DNA of 64,000 nucleotides from Pseudarcicella hirudinis (GCF_900115665.1 NZ_FOXH01000001.1:659355-723354), one strand, 5' to 3'; shown: positions 44,272-54,052, counted from the first letter of the stretch. Notes: a model not told the origin generated them from the sequence alone. Program-made: numbers and translations.

Positions 44272-47200
44272 TCAACATCTGCAGGTTTCTAAATTGAGGA
44301 TGTCTGCCGAAGGAGGAATGATATCAATTATATGGTTTTTAGATGATACCGAAACCAGTACCGAAATACCTTTGGCGGCTTTTGCCGTTTCAGTTTCTTC
44401 CTCAATTCCATCATGTTTATGGTACAATTTCATATCAGTCAGATAATCAACATATTCTCTTTCTTCAATAAAATTAATGAGGACAGACTTTTCCGTTTTT
44501 CCTCCGAAAACAATCTCACTTCCGGCATCAAATGCCCAGGGAGAGAGAAATTGTGTGATTTCTTTCTGCAGAGTAATCACCTGCAAAGAGGCATCGTACT
44601 GCGGGAAAAACTTCACTTTGCAGCTTACTTTTACTTCTTCAAAAATCGGATTCTTTACATGTAACTTCACGAATGCAGATGTGCGCTTTGTCAGAAATTT
44701 GTCAATTTCAGAGAGTACATCTACAGAAGTATAAGGTTTTAAAGGATCAATCTGGCGTTGGTTTCTGAGATTCGGAAGTGTAACAATGGTTACATGACGA
44801 GGTGAAAGCTCATTGTAAATATCCCCGCTTCCGGATGTTTCATACCGGGTATGATTCAGACATTTCACTTTATAAATAGCCGGAAAAGCCTCTAAAATCA
44901 GGTTTTCATAATCCCAGACGGTAACAGCCCGGTCTTTGTGACGCAACCTTTCGCTGATTCTCTTATAAAACTGGTCTGATTGTTCTGAGGGTCTTCCTCC
45001 GAATGAATCATAATTTTGTGTTACTTTTTTAATCGCCGCCTCAGGAACTGCTAATTTCGAAATCGTTTCTTCCGGTAATGGTTTTTCCAGTAAATCGGGA
45101 TGCGATACAGCTTCCTGAAGTGTGCATAAGACTGCATGAGGATGAACACCAGCTATCCGGCAAACTGCTTCATCAGCATCATTTACAGCTGCTTTTATCC
45201 ATAAATTCCCCAAAGGCATGCTGGTATTTTCGCTGCTTGCTTCCACAGGAATGTTAAATGAAATCACCCCTGATTTTGTCAGCTGAAGTGTGTTATCAAA
45301 AACTTCGCTTTTGAGAAAAGATTTCCAGCCATTGCCGGTTAAAAAACTCCAGTGAATATGGAATTCAGGTTTGTCTATGAGCGGATTGGCACTTCCATCC
45401 TCCACCTGGAATAAAATCGAAATCATACCCGGAAGTTTCAGTTCCTGTAATCCCAGATAAAACTCACCCTCATGTTCAATATCTCCGGCAATCACATTAC
45501 CGGAGATATCTTTCAGGACAAAAAACGGATCATTGGCATTTTTATGCTGAAACTGTGGTAACAAAGGGCTCGTACCAGAAGTAATCTTATGATGTTTTTC
45601 CTCACAGCCGAAAGGGGTCATATGAAAAAACGAAATATTCCGGTTGGGAAAATCGGAGTCTGAATCAATGTTGTAATTAATTTCAGCTGTATAACTCACC
45701 TGCAAAGCATTGGCTATTGGCGGATTTGGTGCTGAAGGAGGAGCTGAAGTTGTCGCAGGTTTTAAGGCATCAGTTACATTTTTCAAATAGGTATTGTAAG
45801 CGGTCTGAAAATCTCCGCTAAAAACTGTTTTGATAAATCCTTCCGTATTGCCGGTTGAGAGTAAAGGATTATCTCCATAAGTCGGTACCGAAATATCATC
45901 GGCCTGAACAGGCTGGGCATAAGCAGCCCAGGCGCCTTTTCTCAGAATATAATCCGGATTTACATCTCCGGCATAGGTTCCATCCTTCCAGTCCCAGGTT
46001 AAAGAAAGCGAAGTAAGTTTTTTCTGAAATAACTCATTGCTTCCCATAATGAATGAACTTTTGTCCTTAAGCGGAATCGCTCCAAAGGGTAAAAAGGCCT
46101 TAGAAGCATCCAGAATCCCAAAATCATTCTGTAAATGCAGGTTTTTAACACCGGAAACATTTACGGTAACGTTAACATTATTCACAAAAACATTCTCCAG
46201 ATACTGATAGATAAACGGCTCATTATCAATATGCAGCAAAACAACCTTCATTACAGGAAGTGCCGTTCCAAACTGACCGCCATGTACTTTCCCGGCATAT
46301 GGTAAAATGGAAGGTACTTTTTCATCCAGATTAAAAATAAAGATGAGCTGATTTCCCGAACCGTTAACGCTAGTCAGGGTGGCTGGCTGAATCCAGCCTT
46401 TTTCTCCCGTAAGTTCTATTCCGAAATGGTCTTTGAGATTAACAGGTAAGGTTGCCGGTAAATTGGTAAGGGTCAGGGTCAGAGTAATTGTCCGGTTGCC
46501 TTCTCTTAAAAAAAGATGATTAGATGCTACAGCAAAACCAATGAGTGCTTTCGGGGTCGAAATACCCGTCAGTTTTCCATCTTCATAGTTTTTCTGCACA
46601 AACGGCTGCCAGTTTATACCTTCTTTTTCAATCAGGTTTTCAGAAGCGAATAGCCTGTTTTTATAAACCATCAACCCGGATTTATTATCATCATCAGCCT
46701 GGGTACCTCTGTAAAATGATCGCAGAGAATTTATTTTAGCCTGGCTGATCGTCAGATCAGACTCCGTTTTATAGAACACGTCTTTTCCGGCGGCATCCTT
46801 TCCTGCCTTCAAAAAAGCGCCTTTTTCCAGTAAAAACTGCTCAAACCGCTTAGCCAGTTCAAAATTTATATGTACCTGATTAGGCTGTGGTGCTTTTTCA
46901 GAAAGTTTCAGGATATCACGATAATACAAATCCAGATGTCTGGCTGAAAGACCGTTGAGATGCTGACGAGAATATTGAAAAAGCTTAATAAAAGACAGCA
47001 AAAGGGTTATGTGCGGTTCATGGTCTGATTTAGTCAGTAATTTCTCAAACTGAAGTTTCGCCTCCTGGATTGTCCGGGTATAGGTTTGCAGAAAACGGTA
47101 CAGAATATCCGTAAAGAAATTATGTGTTGCTCCCAGATACAGCTGGTGGTCATCCGTTCCGGTACCATAAATAGAGTTGTCCTGCGGCGTTGCCACTCCC

Positions 47201-47826
47201 CCGGCGTAGTTCCATCTGAGCGAAAAGGATTTATTGAAAATAATTTCACTGGCCGTTTCGATTTTCTCGCCAAAAACTTTCTGACTAATCGACCCGGTTT
47301 CATCTATAATTCCTACGGCAACAGCGCCTTTATAATAGCTTACCATTTTGTTAAAAAACGGTGCGAGCCGAAATATCTGGTTTTCCAGAAAAACTCTAAA
47401 GGGCAAGCCTTCCGGCATTCTGCGGTAAATCATATCCAGTTGCCAGGCCAGATTGACTACATATTTGAAAAGATTAGTCAGGCTTTTCTTCTTTTCGGCA
47501 AGAGAAACAGTATTATCTTTTATTTTTTCAATTTCAGACTGAATCCAGCCTCTGAAATTGCTCTCGTTCTGAAGCGCAATATTTGCCAGAGTAATAGTCA
47601 GATCGGTGTCAAAAAACTGTCCCCAGTTTCCGTTTTTTTGATTATAAATATCGTAATAGCTGATTTTTCGGGCAAATTCCTTAACAAACACCAGATCATC
47701 TATTTCGGTACGGGCATCTACCGGACACGACTCAGGTAAAAGATCAGGTTTAATTCTGCCTTTCTGGTCATTTCCTTCACGTTCTACCCTTAATGGATTG
47801 ATGATATTTTTACATTTATTGCTCAT
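44272..47826 (-). CDS. baseplate wedge protein J-like (Afp11-like)
   Basis: A 1184-residue protein. Its C-terminal third carries baseplate J features: YKRISERLRHKDRAVTVWDY, ILEAFPAIYKVKCLNHT, RHVTIVTLPNLRNQRQIDPL, TSVDVLSEIDKFLTKRTSAF and VKVSCKVKFFPQYD. The N-terminal two-thirds are an enlargement typical of Bacteroidota CIS and include beta-rich repeated segments. The start overlaps the gp25 gene by 4 bases (ATGA), so the two baseplate parts are made in a coupled way. The C-terminus is Cys-rich (LNLETCRC). Role: outer baseplate wedge around the spike. Confidence 0.85.
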   Translation of the reverse strand: MSNKCKNIINPLRVEREGNDQKGRIKPDLLPESCPVDARTEIDDLVFVKEFARKISYYDIYNQKNGNWGQFFDTDLTITLANIALQNESNFRGWIQSEIEKIKDNTVSLAEKKKSLTNLFKYVVNLAWQLDMIYRRMPEGLPFRVFLENQIFRLAPFFNKMVSYYKGAVAVGIIDETGSISQKVFGEKIETASEIIFNKSFSLRWNYAGGVATPQDNSIYGTGTDDHQLYLGATHNFFTDILYRFLQTYTRTIQEAKLQFEKLLTKSDHEPHITLLLSFIKLFQYSRQHLNGLSARHLDLYYRDILKLSEKAPQPNQVHINFELAKRFEQFLLEKGAFLKAGKDAAGKDVFYKTESDLTISQAKINSLRSFYRGTQADDDNKSGLMVYKNRLFASENLIEKEGINWQPFVQKNYEDGKLTGISTPKALIGFAVASNHLFLREGNRTITLTLTLTNLPATLPVNLKDHFGIELTGEKGWIQPATLTSVNGSGNQLIFIFNLDEKVPSILPYAGKVHGGQFGTALPVMKVVLLHIDNEPFIYQYLENVFVNNVNVTVNVSGVKNLHLQNDFGILDASKAFLPFGAIPLKDKSSFIMGSNELFQKKLTSLSLTWDWKDGTYAGDVNPDYILRKGAWAAYAQPVQADDISVPTYGDNPLLSTGNTEGFIKTVFSGDFQTAYNTYLKNVTDALKPATTSAPPSAPNPPIANALQVSYTAEINYNIDSDSDFPNRNISFFHMTPFGCEEKHHKITSGTSPLLPQFQHKNANDPFFVLKDISGNVIAGDIEHEGEFYLGLQELKLPGMISILFQVEDGSANPLIDKPEFHIHWSFLTGNGWKSFLKSEVFDNTLQLTKSGVISFNIPVEASSENTSMPLGNLWIKAAVNDADEAVCRIAGVHPHAVLCTLQEAVSHPDLLEKPLPEETISKLAVPEAAIKKVTQNYDSFGGRPSEQSDQFYKRISERLRHKDRAVTVWDYENLILEAFPAIYKVKCLNHTRYETSGSGDIYNELSPRHVTIVTLPNLRNQRQIDPLKPYTSVDVLSEIDKFLTKRTSAFVKLHVKNPIFEEVKVSCKVKFFPQYDASLQVITLQKEITQFLSPWAFDAGSEIVFGGKTEKSVLINFIEEREYVDYLTDMKLYHKHDGIEEETETAKAAKGISVLVSVSSKNHIIDIIPPSADILNLETCRC

Positions 47827-48278
47827 AAAGCATTGTCGGTTTGAGGGGTACCTGTCAATAATTCCAGAATCTCGGTTCCTTCTTTTTTGTAGAACGGAAA
47901 GACGAAATTGTATCGGGAATTAGTGTTTTTTACAATAAAATCAACCTGAATCAGAATTCTTCCTTCACCAATCGGATCGAGCTGAAAAATGACCTGCTCT
48001 ACTTTAATCCTGGGTTCAAAATACAGGATGGAGGTTTCAATTTTGTCAATGATATAGGTCTGAAAAGTGGTATCTATATTTTCAAAAAGCAGTTCCTGGA
48101 GATTACAGCCATAACGAGGCTGCATAACTCTTTCACCGACAATCGTGGTGAGCAAAGCATGAAGACTTTCATTAATATCATCCACTCCTTCTCTCATTGA
48201 TACCCCGCCTACTGAAGGTATAAACGTAGGTGGAAACGACCATCCTTTGCCTAAGAACTGATTATCTATTGGATCCAT
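47823..48278 (-). CDS. gp25-like baseplate wedge protein
   Basis: A 151-residue GPW/gp25 family protein, the most conserved inner wedge of contractile-tail baseplates. Signatures are GKGWSFPPTFIPSVGGVSM, the REGVDDINESLHALLTTIVGE helix, RVMQPRYGCNLQELLFENID and FEPRIKVEQVIFQLD. Length is slightly above phage gp25, as is usual for eCIS homologues (Afp9/PVC9). Upstream, the spike gene ends 16 bases away; downstream, baseplate J overlaps by 4 bases. Confidence 0.95.
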   Translation of the reverse strand: MDPIDNQFLGKGWSFPPTFIPSVGGVSMREGVDDINESLHALLTTIVGERVMQPRYGCNLQELLFENIDTTFQTYIIDKIETSILYFEPRIKVEQVIFQLDPIGEGRILIQVDFIVKNTNSRYNFVFPFYKKEGTEILELLTGTPQTDNAL

Positions 48279-48294
48279 GACGCTTTAGTTTTGC

Positions 48295-50013
48295 TCAGTT
48301 AATCATTACCATACCGCCTTTAACCATCGTATTGCCTCCTCCTGCTGATAATTCGCATCCTCCGCCTCCGTCTGCTTTAAAACCGGCTGAGGTTTTTATA
48401 TCAGCTTTCATGGAATCTGTTTTCAGGTCTTTCGTGGCTTTTAATTCTATATTTTTAGGACTCTCAAGGAAAATCCCATCTTCTGTCATTTTCAATTTAT
48501 TCCCATTCTGGTCTTCGAAAAAAATCCCTTTTTCTTCTTCTGAAAAAATTACCTGATTGTTTGAGGGTGTACGAATGGTCAGGATCTTCTTATCATCATC
48601 AAACAGAATTTTCATTTCTGATCTCGATACATATCCTTTTTCATGATTTTCGTCTTTTGCTTCAATAGGTGCAGGTTTGGCACTGCTATGGCACATCCCC
48701 AGTACAATTGAATGATTGGGATCATTATTCAGAAAACCCACCACGACCTCATCATCAATCTCAGGCCGAAAAAACATTCCACGGTTTTTTCCGGCATCTA
48801 AAGAGGCTACTCTTGCCCATATTCCCTCCTCGCTTGTGCTGATAATCGGCAATCTCACTTTTATCCGATGTTCTCCTGAAGGATCTTCCTGTAGCTGCGT
48901 TACAATCCCTACGTGTAAACCATTGATGCTTACAGATTTATTATCATTATTCTGAAAAATCTCTTCCGGAAAACCTAACTGAATATCCGTCTCCCAGTTT
49001 CCGTTAGCAATCTGATGCCTTACGCCTGAAATAAAGGCTTTACCTTTAAAACGATTGCCAATACCTCCGATTTCTACAATTTTACCGGGTCTGAGCTGAG
49101 GTGAACCCTGGCATTTAGCTCTACCCATAATTTTAGCCAGACGCTTTTTTAACAACTCAGCGTCAGCCATTGCCTGCAAAGCCGGTTCTGGTATTCTGGT
49201 ACTGCTTTGAAAATAAGCTGGTTTATTAATGACTTCTGACAGATTTTTAGCAGTAAGATTCCCGTTAAGGCTAAAACCTGGTTCTGCAGCTTCAACTTCT
49301 TTGAGGGATTGTTCAGAAAAATCCCAGGAACTGGCTTTATAGGCAGATGGTTGCAATCTGGCATCAATTTCCGCATCCAACTCCAGAACAGATGATCCGA
49401 AAACCAGTTTGACTGTTGAGTCATCCGAGAAATCCGGTTTTTTTACACTGATTTTTCCATTTTCGATCAATGTGAATAAACCGTTTTCCTTAGCACGTGA
49501 CAGCAAAAAATCCCAATCGGTCGTTTCATATTGTACCAGACTCTCATGCTTTGTACCGGTGGTTTCAACCTGTTTCTCTAAACCATGCGCCCCGATCAGA
49601 TCTTCCATCAACTCACTGTCTTTCATTTCCGAGAAATATCTGTTTTTTTTCTGGATGGTCATCCCGACAGCTTTATCACGGCATTCAATCACTAAAAAAG
49701 TACTGTTCCTTTTTACTTTTATGCCGTGTTTTATAATTACGCCTTTAAAAACTGAATCATCTTTTCCCTGATAACCTGCTTTTATCTCTATGTTTTTTCC
49801 CGGAATCAGGGAATCGGTATCACTGATGGCAAAAGTCTGTTTAGCTGCTTCTCCATCAAGAAAAATGATAGTCGCCTTTGGTATTTTATTAATTTCACCG
49901 GAAATATTAATGGAAACAACATGGTACGAACGTGGCACTTCCTGCCCTTCAGAAAGAATCTGAAAGGTAGAAACATCTGGTGTAGCTGTGGTTTGTACGG
50001 TGCGCTCACTCAT
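48295..50013 (-). CDS. VgrG/gpV-like central spike (Afp8-like)
   Basis: A 572-residue spike protein. Residues about 10-330 form a gp27-like ring (SGEINKIPKATIIFLDGEAA, GKDDSVFKGVIIKHGIKV, DWDFLLSRAKENGL). Residues about 360-455 are a gp5-type OB fold (VGIVTQLQEDPSGEHRIKVR, FFRPEIDDEVVVGFLNNDPN, IVLGMCHSSAKP). The rest is a beta-helix needle with repeated KM, GI and KATKD turns, ending in glycine-rich GGGGCELSAGGGNTMVKGG. The start overlaps the LysM gene by 4 bases. No effector domain is fused to the C-terminus. The needle tip is expected to be capped by the PAAR protein encoded at the operon front. Confidence 0.93.
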   Translation of the reverse strand: MSERTVQTTATPDVSTFQILSEGQEVPRSYHVVSINISGEINKIPKATIIFLDGEAAKQTFAISDTDSLIPGKNIEIKAGYQGKDDSVFKGVIIKHGIKVKRNSTFLVIECRDKAVGMTIQKKNRYFSEMKDSELMEDLIGAHGLEKQVETTGTKHESLVQYETTDWDFLLSRAKENGLFTLIENGKISVKKPDFSDDSTVKLVFGSSVLELDAEIDARLQPSAYKASSWDFSEQSLKEVEAAEPGFSLNGNLTAKNLSEVINKPAYFQSSTRIPEPALQAMADAELLKKRLAKIMGRAKCQGSPQLRPGKIVEIGGIGNRFKGKAFISGVRHQIANGNWETDIQLGFPEEIFQNNDNKSVSINGLHVGIVTQLQEDPSGEHRIKVRLPIISTSEEGIWARVASLDAGKNRGMFFRPEIDDEVVVGFLNNDPNHSIVLGMCHSSAKPAPIEAKDENHEKGYVSRSEMKILFDDDKKILTIRTPSNNQVIFSEEEKGIFFEDQNGNKLKMTEDGIFLESPKNIELKATKDLKTDSMKADIKTSAGFKADGGGGCELSAGGGNTMVKGGMVMIN

Positions 50014-50696
50014 CTGGATTCACGATCAAATGGTGGAAAATATATTTTACTACCTGCCTGAAGTTTCCTGAAATTTGTCAGACCGTTTGCACGGGCTACC
50101 TGCAAATAATACCTCGGATCTTCATATATTTTATAACTCATCCAGGAAAGATGATCTCCACTGATTACTTGTCTTTCATGCGTCAGATCAGGTGATTGGG
50201 CATCTTCTTTGGCTACCCGGAGATTTTCTTCAACACTTCCTAAAAAGCTGGTTTTGGCGATGGCTCTGATAGGCGTTCCGTCGGGTTTAAAGAGCTTGAA
50301 AGTAATGTCAAGACTCATTAATCTACCTTTGAAAATCATCTTTCCCCAGATCAGTTCAAAAAAACGGGGTTGATGTGAACTGCCTTCATAATCGACCAGC
50401 ATTTTCTTGAAATCCCAGATTTCCTGCCAGACATCAGACCTTGCTTTGTCATCAATGATACCTGTACTATCGAACAGAAACTCAAAAGCCAGTTCATTAG
50501 GCTTAATTTCCTTGAACTTTAATTGTTTACTGCTGGTGCCTGAACCTTGCTTGTCATCATACTCAATTTTATACCCGAGCTGATAGTTTTCGGGGTTCAT
50601 CATAGCTTTCAATTCACCGACTTTTTCTTTCATTTCGGCGTTTTTGTACCCTATGACTTTCATTTTTTCGAGTTTACCCGAGTCAGAATCATTCAT
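50010..50696 (-). CDS. LysM-containing eCIS tail protein (Afp7-like)
   Basis: A 228-residue protein whose C-terminal 55 residues form a LysM domain (GDHLSWMSYKIYEDPRYYLQ, ANGLTNFRKLQAGSKIYFPP). The N-terminal part (residues about 20-170) contains ELAFEFLFDSTGI, PRFFELIWGKMIFKGRLMSL and IRAIAKTSFLGSV, typical of the tail hub connector that in phages joins tube and spike (gp53/gpX-like). In eCIS this position is Afp7/PVC7. It overlaps the spike gene by 4 bases and directly follows the DUF5908 gene without a gap. Confidence 0.9.
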   Translation of the reverse strand: MNDSDSGKLEKMKVIGYKNAEMKEKVGELKAMMNPENYQLGYKIEYDDKQGSGTSSKQLKFKEIKPNELAFEFLFDSTGIIDDKARSDVWQEIWDFKKMLVDYEGSSHQPRFFELIWGKMIFKGRLMSLDITFKLFKPDGTPIRAIAKTSFLGSVEENLRVAKEDAQSPDLTHERQVISGDHLSWMSYKIYEDPRYYLQVARANGLTNFRKLQAGSKIYFPPFDRESR

Positions 50697-50891
50697 TTAC
50701 GGTTCATTTTTAGCTTTCAATATTTCAAGTACCTGTTCTACGCATTCGGCAATAATCAGCTCGCGGTTATCGTCAGTGCGTACTTCTGCATTCGCTCCGC
50801 CCGTATTGCGGGCAGGTGTATTGTTTCCGCTTTGCTGAGCAGGGGCATTTACAGCCAGTTTGATATGAATTTCTCTGATGAGGATAGGCAT
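50697..50891 (-). CDS. DUF5908 small eCIS protein
   Basis: A 64-residue protein starting MPILIREIHIKLAVNAP and ending IIAECVEQVLEILKAKNEP. This beta-strand start and C-terminal amphipathic helix with a low-complexity Asn/Gly middle is the pattern of DUF5908, found next to tube and LysM genes in Bacteroidota CIS loci (in the place of Afp6). Its structural role is not known to me. It lies 3 bases after the second tube gene and directly before the LysM gene. Confidence 0.82.
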   Translation of the reverse strand: MPILIREIHIKLAVNAPAQQSGNNTPARNTGGANAEVRTDDNRELIIAECVEQVLEILKAKNEP

Positions 50892-50894
50892 AAC

Positions 50895-51341
50895 TTAACC
50901 GATCGTAAAATATTTATAATGTAATTCAAACGATTCCACAGCGATGGTATTAGACTCAGCATTCAGGTCAGAGACAGTCCATTTTTTAGGATAGGCTCCT
51001 ACTATTTTCCAGGTTTTAAGTGGCTCATGTTCTTCGTTCAATAGTTTGACAATAATGTTGGAAAGTTTAAAGTCACGCTCCTGAAAGGCTTTCATGCACC
51101 ACTCAAAAATTCTGGAATCTTTTGTAAGAAATCCTCTTTTCAGAACCAAATCAGGATATTTCGTCCGAACGGGTAATACATGTTCAAAGCGATTTTCGCC
51201 TCCTTCTTTAAAGGATTCCGTTTCAAACTCTACGGTAAGACCTGCCACCGACTGAAATCTGGTATCGTTATCGTCAGAACTTATGTCAAATTCTACTTTG
51301 AAATGAAAACCCGGAGGCGGGTAATATCCTGCTGAGGCCAT
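50895..51341 (-). CDS. eCIS inner tube protein 2 (Afp5-like)
   Basis: A 148-residue phage tail tube protein of the T4 gp19 family. Motifs are YPPPGFHFKVEFDISSDDND, RFQSVAGLTVEFETESFKEG, VLKRGFLTKDSRIFEWCMKA, IIVKLLNEEHEPLKTWKIVG and AYPKKWTVSDLNAESNTIAV. It is the second of two related tube genes and is closest in position to the spike module, so it probably forms the tube-initiating ring, as Afp5 does. It is clearly a diverged paralogue of the neighbouring tube gene. Confidence 0.93.
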   Translation of the reverse strand: MASAGYYPPPGFHFKVEFDISSDDNDTRFQSVAGLTVEFETESFKEGGENRFEHVLPVRTKYPDLVLKRGFLTKDSRIFEWCMKAFQERDFKLSNIIVKLLNEEHEPLKTWKIVGAYPKKWTVSDLNAESNTIAVESFELHYKYFTIG

Positions 51342-51347
51342 TATTTT

Positions 51348-51779
51348 CTATTTTACTAAGCTAAGTCCTTCGTGAGCTACTTCCAAAGTTTCAATAGCCA
51401 CTTCGTTTCCATCAGATTTAAGATCACTTGCCTGAACTTTTGTAGGAAAAGCATTGAGTGCTTTCCAGGTAAAAACAGGCTGGTGAGTTTCGTCCAAAAG
51501 CTTGATCGTGATGTCACGACGCTCAACTTTTCCCAGATTATCAACGGTTTTTAGCCAGTCATAAAATTCGGTTTTACCCAGGAAAGTCCCTCTTTTCATA
51601 GTGATATTGCTATATTTCTGCAAACCGGGCATTTTTATCTTAGAAAAAGTCCAATTGCTTCCATCACGGTACTCAATGACTTCAACTTGCTTGTCTAAGC
51701 CTGTTACTTCGGTAAATCCGAACTTTTGTCCACCCCAATCAACCTCGAAGTGAAACTTAGGAAGAGGATATTCTGCCAT
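51348..51779 (-). CDS. eCIS inner tube protein 1 (Afp1-like)
   Basis: A 143-residue gp19-family tube protein: YPLPKFHFEVDWGGQKFGFT, VTGLDKQVEVIEYRDGSN, MKRGTFLGKTEFYDWLKTV, ITIKLLDETHQPVFTWKALN and AFPTKVQASDLKSDGNEVAI. It is probably the major tube component, as the first of the two tube genes and directly behind the sheath gene (49-base gap). It shares a two-domain beta-barrel pattern with the next gene. Cargo of an eCIS is held in the lumen built by this protein. Confidence 0.95.
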   Translation of the reverse strand: MAEYPLPKFHFEVDWGGQKFGFTEVTGLDKQVEVIEYRDGSNWTFSKIKMPGLQKYSNITMKRGTFLGKTEFYDWLKTVDNLGKVERRDITIKLLDETHQPVFTWKALNAFPTKVQASDLKSDGNEVAIETLEVAHEGLSLVK

Positions 51780-51828
51780 TTTTATGTCGTTTTATAAGTT
51801 TATTAAGCGTTAATTTGAAAGATTTTCC

Positions 51829-53913
51829 TTATGCCTCCGGCAGCTTATGAGAGAATCTCAGAATGATAAATTCAGCCGGACGATTGGCGGCCACGCCTAC
51901 CTCAACAATCATTCTGCCTTCCAGAATATCAAGCTGAGTCATCGTTTTGTTTAAGCCAACCAGCACATAGAAAGCTTTATCAGGAGTTGCTCCGAAAAAG
52001 GCTCCCTGGCGCCATAATGTTGTCAGGAAATTTTCGATCATTGCCTGTACTTTTACCCAGGTATTCGCGTCATTCGACTCAAAAACGAATTGTTCTGTAG
52101 CTTTTTTCGAAGATTCTTCAATCATGTTAAACAATCTTCTGACATTGACATACCGCCATTCATTATCATTTCCGGCCAGGGTTCTTGCCCCCCAGACCAG
52201 ATTTCCTTTTCCTACAAAAGAACGGATTACATTGATTGATTTTCCGGTAGATGGGTCTATATTCAATTCTCCGTGCTGATCGTGGGTAAGCAATACGGAA
52301 GGAGCAACAACATTGATAATACTTTCATTGGCAGGAGCTTTCCAAACCCCCCGGTTATTATCAACTCTTGCATAAATACCTGCAACAGCTCCGGTCGGAG
52401 GAAGCAGAAATGCTTCTGAACGGATAAAGTTAATTACACTGTTCAGCACCGGAATTCTTTTCAGAATGGCGTCTTCTCTTACCGCTTCTAATTTGACCAT
52501 ATCTCCCAGAAAACCATTATTGGCAGAATTAATTCCTGCGAAAATCGTATCCGCATTCTTATCGACGATTTGTTTGAGATTATCTACCGTGCGCTTATTG
52601 GCATCAGCTGCACCAGTGGGGTCAGCAAAGGTATAACCTGTCAGATCTCCGGCTGTAAGTGCCGTTGTATTAGTAATTTCAGTACTCCAGCCATTATACC
52701 CCCAGGATCTTCCACCGGTGCTTTGAATCACACCAACAGCAGTATTTACAATGGTAGTAGCCTGTGCAAACCGATCTACCAGATTGAGTGGTTTTGCAAA
52801 ATTGTCTCTTAGTGTATTGGTAATTAGTGTCCTCAAAGCGGTTAATGCAGGATCATGCAAGGGGGGAGATGCGTTTTTAGCCAGCTGATCCATAAATTTG
52901 TTCAGGAAATCGAACAAATAATCAAAAAGCTCTGAAAATTTTGTTTTAACTGCCGTAACCTGGGTATTTGTATAACCTCCTGTAGTTGCAGCAGCAAAGG
53001 CATTTAAGAACTCCTGTTTCTTCGCCAGGAACTGCTCTTCCAGTTGTTTTGAGAGCGTAGTAATATAATTCTGACGAACAGTGTTCAGGGTATTATTATC
53101 ATCCACGAGGTTATTTAAATCATTAAAGAACCCAATCGTTTCAGCATCAGTGGCATTGATAAAATCATTTACCCAGTTGACCGGAATGCCTAATTTCTTA
53201 ATAGTTCCTTTTACATCACGATAACGAACCTGTCGCGGTAAATTTACTTTCAGATAAGGATAATAGGCCGCGCCGAACTGCAGATTTGAAGAACCGATTC
53301 CATTTTTAAAATTCAGAATATCACTCTGCACAATTGCATCATTCAATGGATTCGCTTTTTTCACATCGGCCAGTAAAAAGCGGTCTTTATACTTTTCACA
53401 TTGTACTAAAACCAATGCCTGTAAACTTCCCAGAATACTTGTTGAAGTCAGTTTGATTCCATCCGGAAATAAAATCAAGGTAGGTTCATCCTCTTTTTCA
53501 AGGGCATTTATAGCATTCTGAACACCTGTCTGAAAACTTGCGTCGGCAAAAGTGTCCGGGTATTTCCCCAGGGAAATTACATAACACTTCCCTCCTCCGT
53601 TTCTGAAATACATGCGCATTGAATCATACAGATAATAGGTAGATTCAACATTGGTCTTTTTGACAGCATTGTTAGCATCCAGATCAACCTCAATGATATT
53701 GATTTTAGGTCCCAGACCAAAAATTGCTTCAAAATCAACCATTGAGTCAACCCTTGTGGCTTTATTGACAAGATTTATCCCATTATAGCTATCAAGCTCG
53801 GTATATCCGATAAAGGCGGGAATAGCGGTTTCAACTGCTGCAATGGAAGGGGGAAATTTTGGCACCTCGTCTATGTAAACGCCGGGAGTACGAACATTAA
53901 GTAGATTTAACAT
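51829..53913 (-). CDS. contractile tail sheath with large insertion (Afp2-4-like)
   Basis: A 694-residue sheath protein. The N-terminal motif TPGVYIDEVPKFPPSIAAVE and the C-terminal block (LPPTGAVAGIYARVDNNRGV, WKAPANES, LVWGARTLAGNDNEWRYVNV, LWRQGAFFGATPDKAFYVLV, RPAEFIILRFSHKL) are the classic contractile-sheath ends, including the donor-strand arm. Residues about 260-480 between them form a largely helical and Ala/Thr-rich region not needed in minimal sheaths. Where Afp and PVC carry up to three sheath paralogues, here there is only one, much longer gene. It is preceded by a 139-base non-coding gap, the largest in the operon. Confidence 0.96.
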   Translation of the reverse strand: MLNLLNVRTPGVYIDEVPKFPPSIAAVETAIPAFIGYTELDSYNGINLVNKATRVDSMVDFEAIFGLGPKINIIEVDLDANNAVKKTNVESTYYLYDSMRMYFRNGGGKCYVISLGKYPDTFADASFQTGVQNAINALEKEDEPTLILFPDGIKLTSTSILGSLQALVLVQCEKYKDRFLLADVKKANPLNDAIVQSDILNFKNGIGSSNLQFGAAYYPYLKVNLPRQVRYRDVKGTIKKLGIPVNWVNDFINATDAETIGFFNDLNNLVDDNNTLNTVRQNYITTLSKQLEEQFLAKKQEFLNAFAAATTGGYTNTQVTAVKTKFSELFDYLFDFLNKFMDQLAKNASPPLHDPALTALRTLITNTLRDNFAKPLNLVDRFAQATTIVNTAVGVIQSTGGRSWGYNGWSTEITNTTALTAGDLTGYTFADPTGAADANKRTVDNLKQIVDKNADTIFAGINSANNGFLGDMVKLEAVREDAILKRIPVLNSVINFIRSEAFLLPPTGAVAGIYARVDNNRGVWKAPANESIINVVAPSVLLTHDQHGELNIDPSTGKSINVIRSFVGKGNLVWGARTLAGNDNEWRYVNVRRLFNMIEESSKKATEQFVFESNDANTWVKVQAMIENFLTTLWRQGAFFGATPDKAFYVLVGLNKTMTQLDILEGRMIVEVGVAANRPAEFIILRFSHKLPEA

Positions 53914-54052
53914 AGCTATAATAAATTTTCAGGTTTAAATTTTAAAATTCATTGGGGCAATCGGCTTTCGGCAGTCAGCTATACGCTTTAGGCTATAAGC
54001 GATAGGCAAAACTTTGTCTTTAATCTTATATCTTGCTTCTCACGTCTTGCTT
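53914..54052. other. non-coding gap in front of the sheath gene
   Basis: A 139-base gap in an otherwise tightly packed operon. It contains internal near-repeats (GCTATACGC and GCTATAAGC; CTTGCTTCT twice at about 54031 and 54045) and an AATTTTAAAATT palindrome-like run. No clear TAnnTTTG promoter box was seen on the minus strand. It may be a dispersed intergenic repeat or hold an internal promoter. Confidence 0.35.
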
